A stretch of DNA of 12,735 nucleotides from Halieaceae bacterium (GTDB lineage: Bacteria > Pseudomonadota > Gammaproteobacteria > Pseudomonadales > Halieaceae), in NCBI GenBank assembly GCA_003520285.1, contig DOVB01000009.1:1-12735 (forward strand). The letters are read 5' to 3'. Below, piece after piece: positions 7,525-12,735 of this stretch. Position numbers and translations under genes: made by a program. The notes beneath the pieces were generated by a model, which ran no database searches, had not been told where the DNA came from, and worked only from the letters and a program-made list of their open reading frames with translations. The number at the start of each line of letters is the position of its first letter. Position 1 is the stretch's first letter.

Positions 7525-8748
7525 ATGCCCGCCTACCGTTACAAGGCCCTCAACACCGAGGGTAAGCTGGTCAAAGGCATACTCGAAGGCGACTCAGATC
7601 GGCATGTCCGCGCGCTGCTCCGGGAGCGTTCATTGCGCCCTGTGGCGATCGATGAGGCCGGTTCAATGGCGCGTACAAGCCCCTCTTTTTGGCGGAATGG
7701 ATTCACCGGTACGACGGTATCAACCTCTGACTTAGCGCTGATGACGCGTCAGTTGGCAACCCTGATACAGTCTAAATTACCCATTGACGAGAGTTTGCGC
7801 GCAGCGGCAGAACAATCGCGTAAACCCAAGTTGAAGGCTCTGCTATTGCAGGTTAGAGCGCGGGTAGCCGAGGGCCATACCCTATCTTACGCCCTCGCTG
7901 AGTATCCCAAAGTATTCGATGAGTTGTATCGGTCGATGGTGGCAGCCGGAGAACATGCAGGTTTTTTGGCACAGGTTTTGATGCAGCTCGCGGATTACAC
8001 TGAGCGGCGGCAATTCACTCAGCAAAAACTGATGATGGCTTTGATTTACCCCCTCATCCTTCTCGCCGTCGCGGTACTGGTGGTGGTCGCCTTGATGGTT
8101 TACGTTGTGCCAGAGTTGGTCGGTATCTTTGCGCATACTCAGTCAGATCTGCCGCCGCTTACTGTCGGCTTGATTGCGGTCAGTGAGTTTCTGCAAACGC
8201 AGGGGCTGTGGCTGTTATTGGGGCTTGCTGTTGCCGTTATCGGCTGGCGTTACTGGGTGGCTCAGTCAGCCAATCGTTTGCGTTGGCATGGGATATTATT
8301 ACGCTTGCCGTTTGTGTCGGGCGTAGTAGTCGCGATGGATACGGCACGCTTTGCGTCCACTTTAAGTATCTTGATGGCCAGCGGCGTTCCCTTACTAGAA
8401 GGATTGCGCATAGCGGGCCAAGTACTGACTAATCGCGTGCTTCGCGATGATGCCGCGGCAGTCGCGCAAGCGGTCGAAGAGGGTGGTAGTTTGCATCGAG
8501 CCCTCGCGGCAAGCGGTCGATTTCCGCCTATGATGGTGCATATGGTGGCCAGCGGCGAAACCAGTGGCGAGCTTGAACAGATGTTGGAGCGTTCTGCGGT
8601 CAATCAGGAGCGCGAATTGGAAATGACGATGGGTACTGTCAGTGCTCTGTTTGAGCCCTTGATGGTGGTATTCATGGGAGGAATGGTGTTGACTATTGTG
8701 CTTGCTATTCTGCTCCCAATTTTTGACTTAAATTCGATGGTGAGGTAA
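7525..8748 (+). CDS. gspF: Type II secretion inner-membrane platform protein GspF
   Basis: GspF is the polytopic core of the T2SS assembly platform and is thought to convert GspE motion into pseudopilin insertion. The 407 residues begin with the typical MPAYRYKALNTEGKLVKG. Two repeated T2SSF domains are visible, one from about 70 (TRQLATLIQSKLPIDESL) and one from about 273 (FASTLSILMASGVPLLEGL); each ends near a Gly-Glu motif (AAGEHAG; ASGETSGELEQML). Membrane segments lie at about 171-194, 227-244 and 377-400. The length and three-segment topology match the family. The gene starts 3 nt after the gspE stop with only a weak ribosome site, suggesting coupling. Confidence 0.97.
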   Translation: MPAYRYKALNTEGKLVKGILEGDSDRHVRALLRERSLRPVAIDEAGSMARTSPSFWRNGFTGTTVSTSDLALMTRQLATLIQSKLPIDESLRAAAEQSRKPKLKALLLQVRARVAEGHTLSYALAEYPKVFDELYRSMVAAGEHAGFLAQVLMQLADYTERRQFTQQKLMMALIYPLILLAVAVLVVVALMVYVVPELVGIFAHTQSDLPPLTVGLIAVSEFLQTQGLWLLLGLAVAVIGWRYWVAQSANRLRWHGILLRLPFVSGVVVAMDTARFASTLSILMASGVPLLEGLRIAGQVLTNRVLRDDAAAVAQAVEEGGSLHRALAASGRFPPMMVHMVASGETSGELEQMLERSAVNQERELEMTMGTVSALFEPLMVVFMGGMVLTIVLAILLPIFDLNSMVR

Positions 8749-8756
8749 CAAGCGTC

Positions 8757-9197
8757 ATGAGACAGAGTTCACAACAGAACGGATTTTCGTTGATCGAGAT
8801 ACTCGTTGTATTGGTGATAATGGGTTTACTGATCAGCGTGGTTGCACCTACGGTGTTGAATCGAGCGGACGAAGCTCGGGTACAGAAGGTGTTCGCAGAC
8901 TTCAACTCGATCGAAACCGCGCTCAAGATTTACCGCCTTGATAACTATGTCTACCCGACCACTGAGCAAGGTCTTGAAGCCTTAGTAGTCCCAAGTAATC
9001 TGGAACCCGCGCCAAGAAACTTTAAACCGGGTGGGTATTTGTCAGAGGTGCCGCGCGATCCATGGGGACGACCCTATCTGTACTTGCAGCCCGGTGAGCA
9101 GGGAGAGGTCGATATCTATTCGCTGGGGGCAGACGGTTTGTCGGGTGGAGAAGGGCAAAACGCTGACATAGGAAACTGGATTAAACCGCAAGGTTAA
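8757..9197 (+). CDS. gspG: Major pseudopilin GspG
   Basis: GspG polymerises into the periplasmic pseudopilus. The 146-residue precursor has an 8-residue leader ending in Gly9, with prepilin peptidase cleavage at G9/F10 in NGFSLIEI; Phe is +1 (normally N-methylated) and Glu14 is the conserved Glu+5. A hydrophobic helix spans about 10-33. The globular part carries the diagnostic YPTTEQGLEALV (66-77), PRDPWGRPY and the calcium-binding C-terminal loop GADG...NADIGNW (124-141), which stabilises GspG in characterised homologues. GAGGT at 8742-8746, inside the gspF end, acts as ribosome site 10 nt before ATG. No prepilin peptidase gene lies in this window, so processing depends on one encoded elsewhere. 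Confidence 0.98.
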   Translation: MRQSSQQNGFSLIEILVVLVIMGLLISVVAPTVLNRADEARVQKVFADFNSIETALKIYRLDNYVYPTTEQGLEALVVPSNLEPAPRNFKPGGYLSEVPRDPWGRPYLYLQPGEQGEVDIYSLGADGLSGGEGQNADIGNWIKPQG

Positions 9198-9208
9198 GGG
9201 TTAATCCG

Positions 9209-9739
9209 ATGCAGCGTGGCTTCAGCCTAATCGAGATTCTTGTTGCCCTGTTTGTCATTGTGATGCTGACTTCGCTGGTGACACTCAATCTGAGCTCACC
9301 GGAGCGCGATCGAATGGCTGAAGATTCGGCCCATACAATTGCGAGTCTGCTTGATTATGCCCTAGAGGAGGCCCAGTACTCCGGCTACGAATACGGTGTC
9401 TTTTTGTCGGCCTCAGAGCAAGATGACCTGACTGCAAAGCTGACGTTTAAGCGATTCGAGCGCTCTGGCTGGGTCTCTCTCAGCGATTCCATACTGACCG
9501 GCCCGATCGAGATTGCTGACGGTGTTTCGCTTGAACTCTGGGTTGAGGGCGAGCGTATTGACCTCGTTCCCATACCTCAGGATGTGGCCAACTGGCGGCC
9601 CTCAATTCGCCTGTGGCCGAGTGGCGAAATGACCGCTGGCAGAGCGGTGATATCAGATACTTCTGAGGGCAGCTTGCAGGGTTGGGAGGTTGACTGGACT
9701 TTATTTGGTGGTGCCACCGTGACACCGGTGGATCGATGA
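9209..9739 (+). CDS. gspH: Minor pseudopilin GspH
   Basis: This is a 176-residue minor pseudopilin with a very short leader: cleavage is expected at G4/F5 (RGFSLIEI), leaving Phe+1 and Glu+5 (Glu9). A hydrophobic helix follows to about residue 28. The soluble domain is poorly conserved, as usual for GspH; position after gspG, length and the segment SLLDYALEEAQYSGYEYGV support the call over other minor pseudopilins. The ribosome site AAGGG (9196-9200) sits 8 nt before ATG. In this family GspH sits beneath the I-J-K tip complex and joins it to the GspG filament. Its stop overlaps the gspI start (ATGA). Confidence 0.9.
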   Translation: MQRGFSLIEILVALFVIVMLTSLVTLNLSSPERDRMAEDSAHTIASLLDYALEEAQYSGYEYGVFLSASEQDDLTAKLTFKRFERSGWVSLSDSILTGPIEIADGVSLELWVEGERIDLVPIPQDVANWRPSIRLWPSGEMTAGRAVISDTSEGSLQGWEVDWTLFGGATVTPVDR

Positions 9740-10128
9740 GAAGGTCGCCAACTCGCGCACAAGGCTTCACCTTGGTGGAGGTAATGGTCGCCTTGGTGAT
9801 TGTGGCAGTCGCTTTGCCAGCGCTGGTATTTACTTATTTACAGCAAGTCGATAATGCCGGCTATCTGCGAGATAAGTGGTTGGCGGGTCAGGTCATAGAG
9901 AACAAGTGGGCCGAAGTGCGACTGCTGGCGGCTGAGCGAGGATTTGTGCTAGACGGCAAGCAAAGTGGCGCCTACCAACTCGCCGACCGATCTTGGTATT
10001 GGACTTTGTCGAAAGAGAAAACCGAAATCGACCTGTTCTTTCGTTACGAGATGCAGATTTTTCCTAATGAGGATAGACAGATGCCGATGGCGACACGGGT
10101 CTTCTTTCTTCGTGAGGAGTCGCGCTGA
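9736..10128 (+). CDS. gspI: Minor pseudopilin GspI
   Basis: This 130-residue minor pseudopilin is cleaved at G10/F11 in AQGFTLVEVMVAL, with Glu15 as Glu+5. The helix is followed by the GspI-like stretch QVIENKWAEVRL and a small C-terminal domain (YEMQIFPNEDRQ). GspI nucleates the tip complex with GspJ and GspK. ATG overlaps the gspH stop by 4 nt, and its TGA overlaps the gspJ ATG by 1 nt, so the three genes are probably translated in a coupled manner. A GGTGG at 9727-9731 may serve as a ribosome site. Confidence 0.94.
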   Translation: MRRSPTRAQGFTLVEVMVALVIVAVALPALVFTYLQQVDNAGYLRDKWLAGQVIENKWAEVRLLAAERGFVLDGKQSGAYQLADRSWYWTLSKEKTEIDLFFRYEMQIFPNEDRQMPMATRVFFLREESR

Positions 10129-10799
10129 TGAGAGCCCATAAAACGTCTGGATTTACCTTGCTTGAGGTGTTGATCGCGATTGCCCTAACCGCCGTGGTCG
10201 GCACCATTGCCTACAGTGGTTTATCCTCGGTTTTGATGAGTGCTGAACAAACTCAGGCGGCGATGGCCAGATCGACCGAGTTGAGTCGAGCAATGCGAAT
10301 CATAAGTCGAGACTTCGAATACAGTGTTAATAGGCCTATTCGTGATGAGTTAGGCTTTGATGAACCGGCGATGATGGGTGGCGATGGCTTCAGGGGTTTG
10401 GTGGGTTTGACTCGGTCGGGTTGGCCAAATGGTGGCTTGGCTCCCAGAGGACACTTAGAGCGGGTTTATTATTATCTTGATGATACAACTCTTTACCGGA
10501 TGCGCTCGACCGCGCTCGATCGCGCTTATCGTTTAGATCCGACAGCGCCCCTTGTGGCGGGTGATGGCGCGGTGGCGCTTTTGACTGGGGTTGAGGCATT
10601 TGAAGTGGTCTTTCTAGACGAGGGTCAGCTTGCTACTCTGCCAGATCGCCCCTCTGATGGCGTCTTGGATACCAGCCGTTGGCGTCGTGATTGGGGGGTG
10701 GCTGAGACACCTTATCAGGGCTTACCCGTAGCGGTTGAGATCCGTTTGCGATTATCTGACTTGGGTGATTTGGTGAGAGTTTATGTCCCCAGCGTCTAG
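10128..10799 (+). CDS. gspJ: Minor pseudopilin GspJ
   Basis: This 223-residue minor pseudopilin has cleavage expected at G8/F9 (TSGFTLLEVLIAIAL), with Glu13 as Glu+5. The soluble domain has features typical of GspJ: an arginine/acidic stretch after the helix (RAMRIISRDFEY), RVYYYLDDTTLYRM, a central LLTGVEAFEVVFLD, and a final strand VAVEIRLRLSDLGDLVRVYV. It forms the tip heterotrimer with GspI and GspK. A strong GAGGAG at 10114-10119 lies 8 nt before the ATG. The last 17 nt overlap gspK in another frame. Confidence 0.96.
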   Translation: MRAHKTSGFTLLEVLIAIALTAVVGTIAYSGLSSVLMSAEQTQAAMARSTELSRAMRIISRDFEYSVNRPIRDELGFDEPAMMGGDGFRGLVGLTRSGWPNGGLAPRGHLERVYYYLDDTTLYRMRSTALDRAYRLDPTAPLVAGDGAVALLTGVEAFEVVFLDEGQLATLPDRPSDGVLDTSRWRRDWGVAETPYQGLPVAVEIRLRLSDLGDLVRVYVPSV

Positions 10800-11811
10800 A
10801 TCGTGGTCAGGGCAGCGCGGTGCGGCGCTGATTGTGGCACTGCTGGTGTTTGCTTTGAGTGCGGCGGTCTTGGTGAGTCTCGAGAAAGACAGTCAGCTCT
10901 TTTATCAGCGCATGTCGAACGGCTTGATTCATCAACAAACCAAGGCTTACTTGCTAGGTGCTGAGCAGCTCGGCATTGCCCTGTTGGCACTTGACCAAAC
11001 GCTTGATGCCGAGTCAGATTCGCCAAGAGATACCTTGCTTGAAATGTGGGCACAGGCGAGCCCGCCTTATCCGATAGAAGGGGGCGGCATGCTGGCAGGT
11101 CGACTCCAGGATCTGGAAGGACGATTTAACCTTAATAACCTCATCGGCACTGTTTCTGCAACGGGTGAGAGCTCGAATCTGACCATTGATCAAGCAGTAT
11201 TTCTGCGCTTATTGCTCACTCTCGAGAATGAAGAAGGTGCACTGTTGCAAGATTATGAGGCGAGATCGCTGGTGCAGGCGATTGGCGATTGGTTGGATGC
11301 GGATCGCAATCCTCGTATTGATGGAGCGGAGGATCTTGAGTATCAATCGCGTCAGCCACCTTACCGAGCGGCGAATCAGCCGATGGTGAGTCCCAGTGAA
11401 CTCATGGCGGTAAGAGGTATGACCCCCGAGATATACGATGCTTTGCAGGATGTGGTGACTGTTTGGCCACGCGATGGTTCAAAAATTAACATCCACACAG
11501 CGCCCCCGCCGATTTTGCGAGCTCTGCCCGGGATGGCTGATAGCCGTCCGCTTTCTCTATTAGAAATAGAGCCGCTACTGCAGCTTCGAGAGTCCGAAGG
11601 TTTCGAGTCGGTCGAGGAATTGCTACAACATCCCATTTTTAAAGATAACGTCGTCGCCGATCTTGCTACTATGCTCGACCAGCAGTCGAATACTTTTCTA
11701 CTGATTGCCGAAGCCTCCGTTGCGGATCGACGACAGCAATTATACAGTGTTGTATCGAGGGCCAATGGGGGTTTCGAGATTACGATGCGGGTCGAAGGAA
11801 GATATTTGTAA
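10783..11811 (+). CDS. gspK: Minor pseudopilin GspK (tip protein)
   Basis: GspK is the large tip pseudopilin thought to cap the filament. The 342-residue precursor has a 13-residue leader with cleavage at G13/A14 (GQRGAALIVALLVF). Position +5 is Val18 rather than Glu, which is the known GspK exception and fits a protein at the filament end. Diagnostic segments include LQDLEGRFNLNNLIG, IGDWLDADRNPRIDGAED, YRAANQPMVSPSELMAVRGM and KINIHTAPPPILRALPGM; the acidic stretches correspond to the calcium-binding, helix-rich insert of GspK. The start overlaps gspJ by 17 nt with a modest GGTGAG (10772-10777) upstream. A perfect 7-bp inverted repeat sits at 11555-11571 inside the gene. The stop TAA directly abuts the ATG of a nine-codon ORF leading to gspL. 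Confidence 0.96.
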   Translation: MSPASRSWSGQRGAALIVALLVFALSAAVLVSLEKDSQLFYQRMSNGLIHQQTKAYLLGAEQLGIALLALDQTLDAESDSPRDTLLEMWAQASPPYPIEGGGMLAGRLQDLEGRFNLNNLIGTVSATGESSNLTIDQAVFLRLLLTLENEEGALLQDYEARSLVQAIGDWLDADRNPRIDGAEDLEYQSRQPPYRAANQPMVSPSELMAVRGMTPEIYDALQDVVTVWPRDGSKINIHTAPPPILRALPGMADSRPLSLLEIEPLLQLRESEGFESVEELLQHPIFKDNVVADLATMLDQQSNTFLLIAEASVADRRQQLYSVVSRANGGFEITMRVEGRYL

Positions 11812-11841
11812 ATGACGCCATTAGCGAGGACAGTCGAGTGA
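11812..11841 (+). CDS. Possible nine-codon coupling ORF between gspK and gspL
   Basis: ATG 11812 follows the gspK TAA with no gap, and the frame runs nine codons to TGA at 11839-11841, which overlaps the gspL GTG start by 2 nt (GTGA). AAGGA (11795-11799) lies 12 nt upstream, at the long end of usable spacing. The gspL ribosome site GCGAGGA lies inside this ORF. It could pass ribosomes from gspK to gspL, or be chance; the peptide itself has no recognisable feature. Confidence 0.25.
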   Translation: MTPLARTVE

Positions 11842-12735
11842 AAGCCGTAGTCAGATATGATTCGTCGGGCGTGCTAGTGATCCAGCGATTGAGCTTGGGC
11901 GATTCCCCACTCCCTGTGGCAAGTCCCGATGGAATGGCCTTACTAAATGCATTTTTGGAGCATGACCGCAACAGTATCGTGTTTGCCGTACCCAGTGAGC
12001 AGGTGACATTTTTAGAGCGAGCAGTGGAGCGAGCCGAGCGCAAACTCCTGGCGCAATCTCTCCCCTTTAGCGTAGAGGAGCGTCTTGCTGAGGATGTCGA
12101 TCAACTGCATTTTGCGCATCGATGGTTGTCCGAGGAACGCATCGCTGTCTCGGTCATACGCAAGTCTGTACTTGAGGAATTTCAACAGGAGCCCGCTATC
12201 GCAGCTCTGTCGCAGTGGATCCCTGATGTTCTGCTACTGCCCAGTGATCCCGGACAGTGGGTGATTGTGGTCGAGCAGAATCGTTGCCTCGCGCGGCTCT
12301 CTGACAGCCAAGCTTTCGTGTGCCACCCTAACTTACTCGACACCTTTTTGACGTCAAGTTTGGCTGAGAGCTCGCCGGCTGGAGTCTCTATTTATCTTGA
12401 CCAGCAGGTTGAAATGCCGTCAATGAGTACAGCACTTCCGGTTGCGCCTCTGGTTCGCAAAGGATCATGGACTGATGCCGTTCTGATGGGCGAGGGTGTA
12501 TTGGACTCTTTGAATATCCGTCAAGGTACCTTCGTTGCTCAACTTCCCTGGTTTGAGTGGTGGACTCAGTGGCGTTGGGTTGCCGCCTGTGTGCTTGGAG
12601 CGCTGGTGCTTCAAGGTACCGTGACTTACGCAGATCTGACGCTGGCGCAGGCTCAAAATTTGGATCTTCGTCGCGCTATTGAGATGACCTATCGCGAGGT
12701 CAGTCCGCAAGGTGCCTTGGTTGATCCCGAGAAGC
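11838..12735 (+). CDS. gspL: Type II secretion protein GspL (partial, C-terminus off right edge)
   Basis: GspL is the inner-membrane protein that recruits GspE through its cytoplasmic actin-like domain and pairs with GspM in the periplasm. About 299 codons are visible. The N-terminal cytoplasmic region (about 1-240) includes FAVPSEQVTFLE, LLAQSLPFSVEERLAEDVD and LNIRQGTFVAQ, which resembles the family's NLLQGxF motif just before the membrane. The single membrane segment is at about 245-264 (WRWVAACVLGALVLQG). The periplasmic part begins with YREVSPQGALVDPEK, matching the usual FPxxxRIVxP region. The frame is open further upstream into gspK, but GTG 11838 is preferred because GCGAGGA (11824-11830) lies 7 nt before it and no in-frame ATG lies close by. 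The C-terminal domain and gspM should follow beyond the edge. Confidence 0.93.
   Translation, partial: MKAVVRYDSSGVLVIQRLSLGDSPLPVASPDGMALLNAFLEHDRNSIVFAVPSEQVTFLERAVERAERKLLAQSLPFSVEERLAEDVDQLHFAHRWLSEERIAVSVIRKSVLEEFQQEPAIAALSQWIPDVLLLPSDPGQWVIVVEQNRCLARLSDSQAFVCHPNLLDTFLTSSLAESSPAGVSIYLDQQVEMPSMSTALPVAPLVRKGSWTDAVLMGEGVLDSLNIRQGTFVAQLPWFEWWTQWRWVAACVLGALVLQGTVTYADLTLAQAQNLDLRRAIEMTYREVSPQGALVDPEK

Noticed and set aside
11555..11571. Perfect 7-bp inverted repeat CTCTATT-AGA-AATAGAG inside gspK
   Set aside because: It is A/T-rich, within coding sequence, and has no T-run or partner signal; most likely incidental.
12524..12619. CAAGGTACC repeated twice within gspL
   Set aside because: A 9-base direct repeat at this distance is weak, falls in coding sequence and shows no further repeat structure.
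1..12735. Search for mobile elements, CRISPR arrays, tRNA genes, toxin-antitoxin pairs or defence genes
   Set aside because: No transposase, repeat-spacer pattern, tRNA-like cloverleaf or defence-family motif was seen; all long stretches are accounted for by the listed genes.

Overview
This window looks like chromosomal DNA of a Gram-negative gammaproteobacterium with mid-range G+C, plausibly a marine or heterotrophic one. The evidence is a TonB-dependent outer-membrane receptor, a complete run of type II secretion (T2SS) genes in the usual gammaproteobacterial order, and an E. coli Can-type beta-carbonic anhydrase. I cannot name the genus from sequence alone.

Layout. (1) Bases 1-1922, minus strand: a TonB-dependent receptor, open to the left edge (640 codons visible, C-terminus missing). 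(2) Bases 1923-2070, minus strand: its 5' leader, with a textbook TPP (thiamine pyrophosphate) aptamer and a short hairpin that covers the Shine-Dalgarno (SD) sequence. A 7-nt stretch of the aptamer core can pair with the anti-SD strand, which gives a readable ON/OFF translational switch. The receptor is therefore most likely for thiamine or a thiamine precursor. (3) Bases 2181-2840, plus strand: a beta-carbonic anhydrase (can), transcribed divergently from the receptor and followed by a strong intrinsic terminator at about 2888-2921. (4) Bases 2992-12735, plus strand: gspC-D-E-F-G-H-I-J-K-L, with gspL cut by the right edge. The genes are nearly contiguous (gaps of at most 26 nt, or overlaps), consistent with one operon, and a candidate promoter lies just upstream of gspC.

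How the genes work together. GspD forms the outer-membrane secretin, and GspC links it through the periplasm to the inner-membrane platform (GspF, GspL and presumably GspM beyond the edge). GspE is the cytoplasmic ATPase docked on GspL. GspG is the major pseudopilin, and GspH, I, J and K are the minor pseudopilins forming the tip. The prepilin peptidase (gspO/pilD), gspM, gspN and any pilotin are not in this window. The receptor and carbonic anhydrase are separate transcription units with no evident functional link to the T2SS.

I looked for an undescribed system and did not find one: every long stretch is explained by known families. The most interesting signals are the TPP switch architecture and a nine-codon ORF bridging gspK and gspL.
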